Shown in pieces: positions 7,806 to 16,525 of a stretch of DNA of 64,000 bases. The position numbers and the translations under genes were made by a program. The notes under the pieces are model-generated. The model was not told the origin of the DNA. It was given only the letters and a program-made list of their open reading frames with translations, and did no database searches. The stretch is from assembly GCF_016056375.1 (NCBI RefSeq), contig NZ_JAEDAE010000007.1, positions 124,001 to 188,000 on the forward strand. Direction: 5' to 3'. The stretch's first letter is position 1. Every line of letters starts with the position of its first letter. This DNA is from Hymenobacter negativus (lineage in GTDB: Bacteria > Bacteroidota > Bacteroidia > Cytophagales > Hymenobacteraceae).

Positions 7806-8548
7806 ACGTTCTAATTGTTGACGACTCGCGCCTGGCGCGCACCGAGCTGCGCCACCTGCTCCAGGCTTTCCCCGATGTGGCAGTGGTGGGCGAGGCCCGC
7901 CACGCTGACGAGGCCCGCGCCCAAATCGAGGCCCTGCGGCCCGACTTACTGCTGCTCGATGTGCAGATGCCGGGCCAGACCGGCTTCGAGCTGCTGGCCT
8001 CGCTGGAGGCGGCCCCGCACGTCATCTTCACCACGGCCTACGACGAATACGCCCTGCAAGCCTTCGCCGTGAATGCCCTCGACTACCTGCTGAAACCCGT
8101 GCAGGAAACCCGCCTGGCCGCCGCGCTGGCCAAGGCCCGCGCCCGCATCACGGCTCCGGTGCCAGCCCAGGTGGCCACGGCCGGACCCGCCGAGGAAGCC
8201 CCGCAGGCCCCGCTCACGGCGCAGGACCAGGTGTTTGTGAAGGACGGCGAACGGTGCTGGTTTGTGAAGCTGGCCGACATCAAGCTCTTCGAAATCAACG
8301 GCAGCTACACCCGCATTCACTTCGAAAACCACCAGCCGCTCATCCCACGCACTTTGCAGCAGCTGGAGGCGCGCCTCGACCCGAAAGTGTTTTTTCGCGT
8401 CAACCGCCAGCAGATTATCAACCTCAAGTGGATTGCCGGCATCGAGCCCTGGTTCAGCAACACGCTAAAGCTGACGCTGCGCGGTGGGGGCGAGGTGGAA
8501 GTGTCGCGGCAGCAGTCGGTGCGGTTTCGGGAGCTGCTGAGCCTGTAG
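7802..8548 (+). CDS. LytTR-family response regulator
   Basis: A 248-residue protein. The receiver domain (about 1-115) has the acidic pocket D7/D8, the phospho-acceptor D53 in LLDVQMPG, a Thr in IFTTAYDEYA and the lysine in YLLKPV. After an Ala/Pro-rich linker (about 118-145) comes a LytTR DNA-binding domain (about 148-246) with FEINGSYTRIHF, LEARLDPKVFFRVNRQQIIN and ISRQQS-like VSRQQSVRFRELL. Its start codon overlaps the stop of the upstream LytS-type kinase. It should bind as a dimer to direct repeats; no obvious repeats were found in the adjacent gaps. Confidence 0.93.
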   Translation: MNVLIVDDSRLARTELRHLLQAFPDVAVVGEARHADEARAQIEALRPDLLLLDVQMPGQTGFELLASLEAAPHVIFTTAYDEYALQAFAVNALDYLLKPVQETRLAAALAKARARITAPVPAQVATAGPAEEAPQAPLTAQDQVFVKDGERCWFVKLADIKLFEINGSYTRIHFENHQPLIPRTLQQLEARLDPKVFFRVNRQQIINLKWIAGIEPWFSNTLKLTLRGGGEVEVSRQQSVRFRELLSL

Positions 8549-8565
8549 CGTATGGCAGCTGACTA

Positions 8566-8919
8566 TTAGCAGATTTCGGCAAACACCAGGCTGTTGCCGA
8601 ACGGGTCGGTCACTTCTATCTGCATCACTTTGTCGCTCCAGGTGGTTTTTTGCAGCGCCGGGCTCGGGAAGACCGAGTCTTTGGTCGTCAGCCGGTAGTG
8701 GTAGGCAATCAGGCCGTTGATTTCGGCAATGGCTTTGGCGCCGGCGCAGCTTTCCTCGGGGTAATTGGTGAGGTGCAGCACGATGCCACCGCGCGATACC
8801 TGCATGTAGAGCGGTTCCCGCTCCGACCGTTCTTCCCAATCAATTCGGAACCCCAGCCAGTCGATGTAAAAATCGAGAGCCTGCTGGTAATCAGAAATCC
8901 GAAAGATGGGTGTGACCAT
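8566..8919 (-). CDS. Glyoxalase/VOC-superfamily protein
   Basis: A 117-residue protein with the paired beta-alpha-beta-beta-beta layout of the vicinal-oxygen-chelate superfamily: TPIFRISDYQQALDFYIDWL at the start, GIVLHLTNYPEE in the middle, and VMQIEVTDPFGNSLVFAEI at the end. It most resembles the bleomycin-resistance/glyoxalase-like branch. A much longer frame extends upstream without a stop, but it runs antisense through the amidase gene, so the ATG at 8917-8919 is chosen. Converges with the LytTR gene (17-bp gap) and diverges from the amidase gene. Substrate unknown. Confidence 0.82.
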   Translation of the reverse strand: MVTPIFRISDYQQALDFYIDWLGFRIDWEERSEREPLYMQVSRGGIVLHLTNYPEESCAGAKAIAEINGLIAYHYRLTTKDSVFPSPALQKTTWSDKVMQIEVTDPFGNSLVFAEIC

Positions 8920-9069
8920 TGGACAAGGTAACAGAACCGTGTGTTGGTTTTGTGCTGATATTTCGTGGAAATATAACGAAAAATCAGCAATATTCCCTAC
9001 GCTGTGGTCTGACATACGCCCACCGTGCCTGTTCCAGATTGCCCGGCTGGTGCCGCCTACATTTAGCCC

Positions 9070-10569
9070 ATGATTTCTCCCGCCGAATACGACCGGCTCG
9101 ACGGCCTGGCCCAGGCCGCTCTCGTGCGCGCCGGCCAGCTCACACCCGCCGAACTGTGCGCCGCTGCCATTGCCCGCGCCGAAGCCGCGAACCCCCAAAT
9201 CAACGCCGTGGTGCACCCGCTGTATGAGCCCGCCCGGGCGCGGGCTGCTGCCGGGCTGCCGGCCGGGCCTTTTGAGGGCGTGCCGTTTCTGCTCAAGGAT
9301 TTTGGGGCGCAGTACGCCGGCGCGCCGCATACCTCGGGCAGCCGCGCGCTGCGCGGATTTATTCCTAAAGAAGATGCCGAGCTGGTGCGCCGCTGGCAGG
9401 CCGCCGGCCTCAACATCCTGGGCAAAACCAATACCCCCGAGTTTGCCCTGATGGGCGTGACCGAGCCCCTGCTGCACGGCCCCGCCCGCAACCCCTGGCA
9501 CCTGGGCCACACGCCCGGCGGCAGCAGCGGCGGGGCGGCAGCGGCCGTGGCGGCGGGCATCACTCCGGTGGCCGGCGCGGGCGACGGCGGCGGGTCCATC
9601 CGGATTCCGGCGGCTTGCTGCGGGCTGTTTGGGCTGAAAATCAGCCGGGGCCGCGTGCCCACCGGCCCCGAGCAGGGCGAAAAGTGGCAGGGCGCGGCCG
9701 TAGAGCATGTGCTCAGCCGTTCAGTGCGCGACAGCGCAGCCATGCTCGATGCCACCCAAGGGCCGGATGCGGGTGCGCCCTATTTCCTACCCAATCCCAC
9801 GCGGCCTTACCTGGAGGAAGTGAGCCGGGCGCCCGGCCGGCTGCGCATTGCCTTCAGCCTAGGCCATCCGCTGGGTAGCGCCCTGCACCCGGAGTGCGCC
9901 ACCGCCGTGCTGGACGCGGCTAAGCTGCTCGAAAGCCTGGGCCACGACGTGGAGGAAGTGCCACTGCCGTTCGATGGCCGGGCCGTGGCATCGGCCTTTC
10001 TGATGCTGTATTTCGGCGAAACCGGGGCCAGCATTGCTGCGCTGGCCCGGCACCTGGGCCGCCCCGCCCGGCCCCACGACGTGGAACCCACCACCTGGCT
10101 GCTTGGTCTGCTGGGCCGCACTTACACTGCCGCCGATTTTGCCGCCGCCCGCCAGAGCTGGAACGACCACGCCCGCCGCATGGGCCGCTTCCACCAGACC
10201 TATGACCTGTTGCTCACGCCCACGCTAGCCACGCCGCCCGTGCGCATCGGCGAGCTGCAGCCCAAGCCGCTGGAGCAAAAAATGCTGAAGCTGGTGAATA
10301 CCTTCGGACTGGGCGGCCTCATCCGGCGCTCCGGCATCGTGGAGAAGCTGGCCGAGCAGAACCTCGAAAAAACGCCCTATACCCAGGTGGCCAACCTCAC
10401 GGGCCAGCCCGCCATGTCAGTACCACTGCACTGGACAGCCGACGGGCTCCCCTGCGGCGTGCAATTCATCGCCCGGCTGGGGGCCGAAGACGTGCTGTTT
10501 CGGCTGGCCGGCCAGCTGGAACAGGCCCGGCCGTGGTTTGATAAGCGGCCAGTGCTCGGAGGAGGGTAG
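9070..10569 (+). CDS. Amidase (amidase-signature family)
   Basis: A 499-residue amidase-signature enzyme. The Ser-cisSer-Lys triad is visible: Lys 76 in FLLKDFGAQYAG, cis-Ser 153 in TPGGSSGGAA and the nucleophile Ser 176 in GDGGGSIRIPA. The C-terminal block TGQPAMSVPLHWTADGLPCG is also typical. It hydrolyses carboxamides; close relatives include 6-aminohexanoate-dimer hydrolase-type and other broad amidases. It lacks the partner genes and context of GatA, so it is not likely the glutamyl-tRNA amidotransferase. No signal peptide is seen. It converges with the type IX-secreted propeller gene. Confidence 0.9.
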   Translation: MISPAEYDRLDGLAQAALVRAGQLTPAELCAAAIARAEAANPQINAVVHPLYEPARARAAAGLPAGPFEGVPFLLKDFGAQYAGAPHTSGSRALRGFIPKEDAELVRRWQAAGLNILGKTNTPEFALMGVTEPLLHGPARNPWHLGHTPGGSSGGAAAAVAAGITPVAGAGDGGGSIRIPAACCGLFGLKISRGRVPTGPEQGEKWQGAAVEHVLSRSVRDSAAMLDATQGPDAGAPYFLPNPTRPYLEEVSRAPGRLRIAFSLGHPLGSALHPECATAVLDAAKLLESLGHDVEEVPLPFDGRAVASAFLMLYFGETGASIAALARHLGRPARPHDVEPTTWLLGLLGRTYTAADFAAARQSWNDHARRMGRFHQTYDLLLTPTLATPPVRIGELQPKPLEQKMLKLVNTFGLGGLIRRSGIVEKLAEQNLEKTPYTQVANLTGQPAMSVPLHWTADGLPCGVQFIARLGAEDVLFRLAGQLEQARPWFDKRPVLGGG

Positions 10570-10591
10570 CAGCTACTGCGGCATTATATCG

Positions 10592-11806
10592 TTATTCCAC
10601 CACCAGTTTTTGCGTGGCTTGGCCGGCCCGTAACGAGTAGAGGCCAGCAGGCAGGGAGCCGATGTTCACCAAGCCATCGGCTGCCAGGGGCGTAGTCAGG
10701 CACACCCGGCCCGTCAGGTCATGAACGGTTACCAGCGTGCCGGCCTTAGTGTAGGGCAGCTGCAGCGAAGCGTGCGCTGGGTTGGGATAGCAGGCCAGTG
10801 CCGGCGGGGCAGCCGCTCGGGTAGCGGTGGCCGTAGCGCGGAAAGAAAATACGTTCAGATTCGCGGCATCCACGATGAAGGCTAAATTGTTGCCGTTCGC
10901 GCTCAACGCTCCGACGGATTCGTAAGGATATAATCCTCCTTCAGTAGCCCGAAGCACGGGAGCCCCAGGGGTGCTCGCGTCGAAGGCTTGCAACGTGTAG
11001 CGGTTGCCAACAGGGCTGCTCCGAATACCTCCCGAATTGGTGAAAACCGTGGTGCCGCTCACCGCCACTTGGTTGCCACCATTGTTGGCCACGCTACCGA
11101 GCAGCAGCGGTGCCAGCGGAGAACTCACGTCGTAAATCCTCAGCGTGGCATTTTGCACGCCGTAGCCTTTTGTGCCCTGCACGCTGGTAATGGTAATAGG
11201 CAAACTGCCGCGGTTTACGGGTAGGGCGGGGTTGCTCAGGTCTAAGATGGTGGTAAAGCTGTTGTTACGTAAGTAGAGAACATTGCCATTGAGCGACATA
11301 TCCCCGGATGCGCCCGAATAGGTGCCCAAGACATTCATGTTGCTGTCGTATATATGAATCACGCCGTTGGGCATTCCGGCCACGCAAACAAAAGAGGCGC
11401 TGGCTACCATCGTCGGGGGTTGCGTTTGGGCAGTGGGGGTGCTTAATAACGCGCCATTGATTCCAACTGGAGCCGCCGGGTTGCTGATGTCGAACGCATA
11501 GACTGAAGCCATGGTGATATTCCCGCTGGCGTAGCCTATGCTATAGACTTTGTTGCCCACTGCTGCCACGTTGTGGATGCGCAGGGAATGCTGCGTGCTG
11601 CTGCGCAGTACTGGGGCAGTGGGCACGCTCACGTCGTATATATCCAAGGTGTTGTTGCCAAAGTTGGCCAGGCAGGCCCGGTTGCCACTTACGGCTATGT
11701 CGAGCACCGTGCTGGCCGGCACACTGGCTACTCGGGTTATACTTTGGGCCCGGGCGGCCGGAGTGCAAAGAGCCAGTAGAGTAGCTATGAGTAGGAATTG
11801 GCGCAT
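10592..11806 (-). CDS. Type IX-secreted beta-propeller protein (LVIVD-like repeats)
   Basis: A 404-residue protein using the ATG at 11804-11806, which begins the signal peptide MRQFLLIATLLALCTPAARA. The body is built of repeats of the form I-Y-D-V/I-S-x-P-x-A-P-V-L (for example LDIYDVSVPTAP, AFDISNPAAPV, ILDLSNPALPV, IYDVSSPLAPL, AFDASTPGAPV). These match LVIVD-type propeller blades found in surface proteins. The last 75 residues (CYPNPAH through GLYSLRAGQATQKLVVE) form a type A C-terminal domain for secretion by the type IX system and attachment to the surface. Function beyond surface display or adhesion is unknown. Confidence 0.87.
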   Translation of the reverse strand: MRQFLLIATLLALCTPAARAQSITRVASVPASTVLDIAVSGNRACLANFGNNTLDIYDVSVPTAPVLRSSTQHSLRIHNVAAVGNKVYSIGYASGNITMASVYAFDISNPAAPVGINGALLSTPTAQTQPPTMVASASFVCVAGMPNGVIHIYDSNMNVLGTYSGASGDMSLNGNVLYLRNNSFTTILDLSNPALPVNRGSLPITITSVQGTKGYGVQNATLRIYDVSSPLAPLLLGSVANNGGNQVAVSGTTVFTNSGGIRSSPVGNRYTLQAFDASTPGAPVLRATEGGLYPYESVGALSANGNNLAFIVDAANLNVFSFRATATATRAAAPPALACYPNPAHASLQLPYTKAGTLVTVHDLTGRVCLTTPLAADGLVNIGSLPAGLYSLRAGQATQKLVVE

Positions 11807-11880
11807 GGTAAACGATTGGTTATGTGGAAGTATTGGCAATGCTGCGTAAAAGTAAGCCAACGGTGAAGTAAGCCGACAAT

Positions 11881-12384
11881 CTATTCCTGTTTTTTTACCA
11901 CGCTGATGCTGCCATCGCGTTCCAGGCGCACGGTCTGAGCTTGCTCGGGTGCGCCCAGGTTGCCGTTTTCGCGCACGCCTTCGCGCAGGTCTTCTTCCGT
12001 CAGGTTGTGCCGCCGCAGGTTTTCCTGGTTGAGCTGACCGTTTTCTACCAGCACTGTGCCTTCGCCTTTTACAAGCCGGCCAATGGTTTCGCTGCGAAAC
12101 GCGGCCCAGGCCAATAGCCGGTGCAGCCCTACCAGCACGAAGCCCGCCAGCAGCGTGCCCCAGAAGGGCGAGGCCGCCACCACGGCCCGGCTCAGCACCG
12201 CGCCCAGCATAATCTTTACCACCATGTCAAAAGCGGCGTTGGTGCCGAAAGTGCGCTTGCCCGACACGCGTAGCAGCGCCAGCGCCACAAAAAACACCAG
12301 CACGGCGCGCACCGTCATTTGCAGGGCCGTGATGGTGTGCGAGTCGGCATTCGGCCCGAACAAAGTATCCCAAAGCTCTTTCAT
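11881..12384 (-). CDS. DUF421 (YetF/YcaP-like) membrane protein
   Basis: A 167-residue protein with three hydrophobic segments (about 20-42, 58-78, 80-95). The family core LLRVSGKRTFGTNAAFDMVV is followed by a soluble domain with VLVENGQLNQENLRRHNLTE. This matches the DUF421 family, whose members are inner-membrane proteins of unclear function. The C-terminal tail is shorter than in many members. The gene lies 11 bp downstream of the pyrophosphatase gene on the same strand and is probably co-transcribed. Confidence 0.85.
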   Translation of the reverse strand: MKELWDTLFGPNADSHTITALQMTVRAVLVFFVALALLRVSGKRTFGTNAAFDMVVKIMLGAVLSRAVVAASPFWGTLLAGFVLVGLHRLLAWAAFRSETIGRLVKGEGTVLVENGQLNQENLRRHNLTEEDLREGVRENGNLGAPEQAQTVRLERDGSISVVKKQE

Positions 12385-12395
12385 AGTACCAATGC

Positions 12396-12923
12396 TTAGT
12401 GCTGGGCTTGCCGCAGCAGGGCGTGGGCCTGCTCCGGGCCCACGCGGCGCAGCACCCGCAGCGTTTGGCCCTTCGCCTCATTGTAGGAGATGAAAAAATG
12501 CTCGATTTCGTGCAGCATTTCGTTCGATAAATCCGCGAGGGAGTGAATGCCTTTGTGCTCGCGCGAGTCGGCGGCCACGGCCAGCAGCCGGTCGTTGCGC
12601 ACGGTTTCGCCGGTTTTTTCCTCCTGTTCAATCTCCAGCGCCCCAATGAGGCGGGCCTCCACCACGCAGCCCGGAAATGCGGGCGCCGCCAGCAGCAGCA
12701 GCACGTCGAGCGGGTCGCCGTCCTCGGCCAGCGTGGAAGGCACAAAGCCGAAATCGTAGGGAAAGCTGTGGCCCTCGGGCAGCACGCCCTTCAGCTTAAA
12801 TACCTGCAAATCGGGGTCGAAGGCAAACTTATTGCGCCCACCTTTGGGCGTTTCTACCACCACGTGCACACGGGTGTGTGCGTGCGGAACGTGGGCCGGC
12901 AACTGATGCAGCGAAGGAGCCAT
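12396..12923 (-). CDS. ppa: Inorganic pyrophosphatase, family I
   Basis: A 175-residue soluble pyrophosphatase. The substrate/metal-binding sites are visible: KGGRNKFAFDPDLQVFKL (about 27-44), FPYDFGFVPSTLAEDGDPLD (about 54-73, carrying the DGDPLD signature aspartates) and a lysine-containing C-terminal region. It hydrolyses PPi to drive biosynthetic reactions in the cytoplasm. The start chosen is the ATG at 12921-12923; longer in-frame extensions upstream have no family support. It heads a probable two-gene operon with the DUF421 membrane protein. Confidence 0.88.
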   Translation of the reverse strand: MAPSLHQLPAHVPHAHTRVHVVVETPKGGRNKFAFDPDLQVFKLKGVLPEGHSFPYDFGFVPSTLAEDGDPLDVLLLLAAPAFPGCVVEARLIGALEIEQEEKTGETVRNDRLLAVAADSREHKGIHSLADLSNEMLHEIEHFFISYNEAKGQTLRVLRRVGPEQAHALLRQAQH

Positions 12924-13078
12924 AGCAGGGCAAGTTGAAATGGATGAATTGCTCAACAGCCCTGTTATGACGGCCAACATTACCCGGATGTTACTAGCGC
13001 GCAGCTTACCACACACCGTTGGAACGGGCATAGCGCGGAGCAACAAACGCTTGCGTATGCGCCCAATTTGCTACCACC

Positions 13079-13111
13079 AAAAAGCCCCGACTGCTTGCGC
13101 AACCGAGGCTT
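13079..13111 (-). terminator. Intrinsic terminator of the S1/P1 nuclease gene
   Basis: Read on the minus strand, AAGCCTCGG pairs with a CGGGGCTT arm, imperfectly, and is followed by TTTTT (A-run at 13079-13083 on the plus strand). It lies about 25 bp downstream of the nuclease stop codon. Confidence 0.7.
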
Positions 13112-13135
13112 CCTGGTGAAATACCGAATGGTTTG

Positions 13136-13945
13136 CTACTTATCAAATGTCTCGTTCAGCACGCCGGCCAGGCGAATGCCGGCTTTCAGCACCTGCTGCT
13201 CCACGGTGGGGCCGAAGGTGGGATAGAAGTGCCAGTCGAACTTGGTAGGCGGGGTGGCCGCGCTGGCGTAGATGGGCGTGCAGAGCTGGTACGACTCGAA
13301 CAGCCAGGTGGTCATGTCGTCCTTTTGCCACTGCTTGATTTGGGCGGGCGTGGCGTGGTCGTAGGCCGTGGCCATTTCGCTGTAGGTGAAGCCGGGATAT
13401 TCAATCAGGGCCGTGTCCCACACGCTGTGCAGGTTGGTGTCTTCCTTGGCGCGCCAGTTTACCACAATGCTGTTGCCGCCCCGGTCTTCGGCGTGGCCCA
13501 CATGCAGGGGCTGGTGCACGTCGCCCACCAGGTGAACCACAAACTTGAGGGCTACGAGCTTTTCCTCAGCGGTTTTCTTGGGGTCTTTCAGGTCGCGGCG
13601 AGCTTGCAGCAGGGCGGTGTAGGCGTTGGTGGGGGCGGCCGGGGCCAAGGTGGCCGGGTCGTTCAGCTGCTTCACGAAGGCGGCAAAATCGAGCCCGGTG
13701 GCCACGTTGAGGTAGTGCCAGGGAGCCGTGTCCTTGAACTGCGGGTCGTTGCGCAGCTCGTCGGCCCAGGTGCTCACCAGCGGCATGGTTTGGGTGCCCA
13801 GAATGCGGGCTACTTCGCGCTTGGCGGTGGCGGAGAGGTGGTTTTCGGCAATTTTAGCCACAGCCCGGTGGCCTACTACGCCCCAGGCCAGCAGGCTGAA
13901 CGGCGCACACAACAAAGCCAGCAGGGCAACACTTTTTTTGAACAT
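13136..13945 (-). CDS. S1/P1-type zinc nuclease, secreted
   Basis: A 269-residue protein using the ATG at 13943-13945, which gives a clean signal peptide (MFKKSVALLALLCAPFSLLA). Cleavage would leave Trp at the mature N-terminus (WGVVGHRAVAKIAE); in P1 and S1 nucleases this residue supplies a zinc ligand. Further ligands lie in the WADE motif and in VVHLVGDVHQPLHVGHAEDR. The family cleaves single-stranded DNA and RNA and removes 3'-phosphates in the periplasm or outside the cell. It is likely used for phosphate or nucleoside scavenging. An upstream in-frame extension is rejected because it would bury the signal peptide. Confidence 0.92.
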   Translation of the reverse strand: MFKKSVALLALLCAPFSLLAWGVVGHRAVAKIAENHLSATAKREVARILGTQTMPLVSTWADELRNDPQFKDTAPWHYLNVATGLDFAAFVKQLNDPATLAPAAPTNAYTALLQARRDLKDPKKTAEEKLVALKFVVHLVGDVHQPLHVGHAEDRGGNSIVVNWRAKEDTNLHSVWDTALIEYPGFTYSEMATAYDHATPAQIKQWQKDDMTTWLFESYQLCTPIYASAATPPTKFDWHFYPTFGPTVEQQVLKAGIRLAGVLNETFDK

Positions 13946-14174
13946 CAGAGAAGAGGGTGGGAGTGAGGGCGAGAGCAAGCGGTTTCCCAGTCTTTGGGAC
14001 AACTTCCGGCGCAAGCAGAACCACAAAGCTAACGCCCGGCTGCAGCAGATACACGCCCGGCCCGCAAAGTATTTCTGCCCCGGTACAAGGCCGCAAAATT
14101 CGAAGCCGGAGAAGGTTTCCTGTCGTTATTTGGGTGCGCCAAACGCCCTCATCCGTTCCGCTTACCGGCTGCCC

Positions 14175-14570
14175 TTGCAAACTGTCGTCGATTCTCCCGC
14201 CCTGTTCATCGGCCGCGACGAGCCGAACCGCTGGCTCTACGTGGACTTGCGCGGCCCCTACGACGGCCCCCTGGCTCATGCCGCCTGCGAGCAGATGCTG
14301 GCCTGCCTGCGCCAGTGGCCCTGCCAAAAAATCCTGAGCGACGGCACCAACATCCTCGCCGTGCACCTGCCGCGCACCCAGTGGGGCCGCCTGTGGCTGG
14401 AAGAAATGCAGGCCGCCGGCCTGCGCTATTTCGCCTGGGTGCTGCCGCGCTGCCTGCAGGCCCGGCACGCCACCGAAGAGCGGGTGTACCCCATCAGCAA
14501 CCCTCTGGTCGGCACTTTCGATGACCTCGCCTCGGCCTGTCTGTGGCTGCAGCAGCAGCGCGAGCACTAG
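14175..14570 (+). CDS. Uncharacterised STAS/SpoIIAA-like small protein, paralogue of 2825-3250
   Basis: About 131 residues if the TTG at 14175 is used; no ATG or GTG lies near and a TTG at 14130 is an alternative. The TTG start puts about ten residues before the first core strand (RWLYVDLRG), matching the 2825-3250 protein. The chain alternates helices and strands: AHAACEQMLACLRQW, CQKILSDGTNIL, WGRLWLEEMQAAGL, RYFAWVLPR, and a final helix SACLWLQQQ. No catalytic motif or signal peptide is recognised. It sits just upstream of a GH43 gene, but nothing ties their functions together. Confidence 0.5.
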   Translation: MQTVVDSPALFIGRDEPNRWLYVDLRGPYDGPLAHAACEQMLACLRQWPCQKILSDGTNILAVHLPRTQWGRLWLEEMQAAGLRYFAWVLPRCLQARHATEERVYPISNPLVGTFDDLASACLWLQQQREH

Positions 14571-14618
14571 CCGCTTGCTGGGTTGCCGCGTACACTGCCC
14601 GTCATCCACCTGTTGCCC

Positions 14619-15608
14619 ATGTTCACCAATCCCGTCATCGACGACAATTTCCCGGACCCCACCATCATCCGAGCTGCCGATGGCTGGTACTATGCCTACG
14701 GCACCCAAACCAAGCGCGCCGGTGCCATCATCAACCTGCAAGTAGCCCGCTCCCGCGATTTGGTGGCCTGGGAATACCTCGGCGAAGGCTTGCCCGCCAA
14801 GCCCGACTGGGCGCTGCTAAGCCAGAAAATATGGGCGCCGCACGTGAGCGAGCACGGCGGGCGCTACTACCTCTACTATTCCACCCGGCCCGATGGCGCC
14901 GACTACTTCAGCCTAGCCGTGGCCGTGGCCGATGCGCCCGCCGGCCCGTTCGTAGACTGCGGCCGGCCCATGCTGCCCGGCCCCGGCTTCACCTGCATCG
15001 ACCCCATGGCCTTTGACGACCCCGCCACCGGCCGGCGGCTGCTGTATTGGGGCTCAGGGTTCGGGCCCATATGGGTGCGCGAGCTGGCCGACGACCGCCT
15101 GAGCTTCGCCCCCGGCAGCGAGGCCGTGGCCGTGCTGCACCCCAGCGTTTCGCATGACGACCCCGCCGACTACCACCGCCTCATCGAAGGAGCCTGGGTG
15201 CACCGCCGCGCCGGCTGGTACTACCTGTTTTTTTCGGGTGATAACTGCTGTGGGCCACACGCCCACTACGCCGTGCTGGTGGCCCGGGCCCGCCACGCCA
15301 CCGGCCCCTTCGAAACCTACGCTGCTGCTACGGCCAACCTCCATGCTGCCCTGCTCGCCGCCAATGCCCACTGGCACGCCCCTGGCCACAACTGCGTGGT
15401 GACCGACACCGCCGGCCAGGACTGGCTGGCCTGCCACGCCATCGACCCTCGCCAGCCCACCTTCGATGCCATTGACGATTCCGAAGGCTACTCGCGCCGC
15501 GTGCTCATCCTGGCCCGGCTGGAATACGATGCCGACGGCTGGCCCCAGGTGGCCGGTGGCTCGCCCGATTGGCTGCCCCAACCCGCGCCTATGAGCACCA
15601 CTAGCTGA
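14619..15608 (+). CDS. Glycoside hydrolase family 43 enzyme (arabinosidase/xylosidase-like)
   Basis: A 329-residue five-bladed propeller glycosidase using the ATG at 14619. The GH43 acid residues are visible: the catalytic-base Asp in DDNFPDPTII (about residues 6-15), the modulating Asp in TCIDPMAFDDPATG, and the general acid Glu in LIEGAWVHRRAGWYYLF. The family removes arabinose or xylose from plant polysaccharides. There is no signal peptide, so it probably acts on imported oligosaccharides in the cytoplasm. With the pectate lyase about 9 kb away it hints at use of plant cell-wall material, though the two are not in one locus. The CxxD and HNC regions are intact. Confidence 0.88.
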   Translation: MFTNPVIDDNFPDPTIIRAADGWYYAYGTQTKRAGAIINLQVARSRDLVAWEYLGEGLPAKPDWALLSQKIWAPHVSEHGGRYYLYYSTRPDGADYFSLAVAVADAPAGPFVDCGRPMLPGPGFTCIDPMAFDDPATGRRLLYWGSGFGPIWVRELADDRLSFAPGSEAVAVLHPSVSHDDPADYHRLIEGAWVHRRAGWYYLFFSGDNCCGPHAHYAVLVARARHATGPFETYAAATANLHAALLAANAHWHAPGHNCVVTDTAGQDWLACHAIDPRQPTFDAIDDSEGYSRRVLILARLEYDADGWPQVAGGSPDWLPQPAPMSTTS

Positions 15609-15714
15609 TTTAAACTACCCGCGCCGGACCTTGTCTTTGTGGGGCCGGCTATCACCGGGAATTCATGCCAGTACCCTAGCTTAAGGCCGATTGCACCAAA
15701 TCTACTGTTTTGCT

Positions 15715-16467
15715 ATGATGCGTTACCTCGGGGCGGGCTTCCTGGCTACCCTGCTGCTGGGTGCCCGGGCCGGGGCCGCCCAAACGCGGCCCGCCGCCGA
15801 CTCGGCCGGGGAGGTGGCGGGGCCGCCGTGCCCAGCGGCCGTGGTTCCGCGCCGTCGGGTGGGCTTCGTGATTTCGCTTGATAACCGCGAGTCCTTCGTA
15901 CAGTCATCGGCCGTCACCATCATTGGGCTGAATGCGGGCGTGGTGCTGCCCGGCCGGCGCTGGCGGCTGGGCCTGGGCGGCTACACCCTCCGCCGCGACT
16001 ACGCCGCCCTCTACATCTACCAGTACAAAAACGGCAAGCGCACCAAAAAAGCCCCCGATACCCTCACGCCCCAACTCGACCTCACCTACCTCACGCCCAA
16101 CGTGAGCTACGTGTTCCTGCAGCGGCGGTGGCTCGAAATGAGTTTGCCGCTGGAAGTGGGTCTGGGCCGCAGCCACTATACCGTTACTGACCAAGCCGGC
16201 CGCACCACCACCGACAGCCGGGGACTGTTCGTACCCGTCGAGGCCGGACTTTCCGTCTTGGTCAAGCCGTTTCGCTGGGTGGGGGTGAGCGGCAGCGTGG
16301 GCTACCGCAAATCTGTGTTTGAAGTTGATTACAAGGACGATTTCGACGGCATGTACTTCAGCTACCGGCTCAACGTGTTTGTGGGCGCCATCTGGCGCGA
16401 CCTGCGTCAGTACCGCCAAAACCGTCGGCTGGCCCACGAGCTGGCTCAGGTCCAACGCGGGCATTAA
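15715..16467 (+). CDS. Hypothetical outer-membrane beta-barrel-like protein
   Basis: A 250-residue protein with a signal peptide (MMRYLGAGFLATLLLGARAG, cleavage near AAQ) and then alternating hydrophobic/polar strands: VGFVISLDN, SAVTIIGLNAGVVLPGRRW, RLGLGGYTLRR, YVFLQRRWLEMSLPLEVGLG, LFVPVEAGLSVLVKP and YRLNVFVGAIWRDL. The pattern fits a small outer-membrane barrel, as in many Bacteroidota hypothetical proteins. Two adjacent ATG codons (15715, 15718) are possible starts. It is followed after 58 bp by the type IX-secreted metalloprotease gene in the same direction. No specific function can be assigned. Confidence 0.6.
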   Translation: MMRYLGAGFLATLLLGARAGAAQTRPAADSAGEVAGPPCPAAVVPRRRVGFVISLDNRESFVQSSAVTIIGLNAGVVLPGRRWRLGLGGYTLRRDYAALYIYQYKNGKRTKKAPDTLTPQLDLTYLTPNVSYVFLQRRWLEMSLPLEVGLGRSHYTVTDQAGRTTTDSRGLFVPVEAGLSVLVKPFRWVGVSGSVGYRKSVFEVDYKDDFDGMYFSYRLNVFVGAIWRDLRQYRQNRRLAHELAQVQRGH

Positions 16468-16525
16468 GGCCCTCTTCGTTCCGGTTTTCCGTATCTTGGG
16501 TGGCCCTCGCTCTTCCGTCTTGCTT

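Noticed and set aside
8566..9708. A 380-codon minus-strand open frame apparently fusing a VOC protein to a long N-terminal domain
   Set aside because: Its N-terminal two thirds is antisense to the amidase gene, which has all catalytic motifs, and is Gly/Ala/Arg-rich shadow sequence. Only the last 117 codons are kept as a gene.
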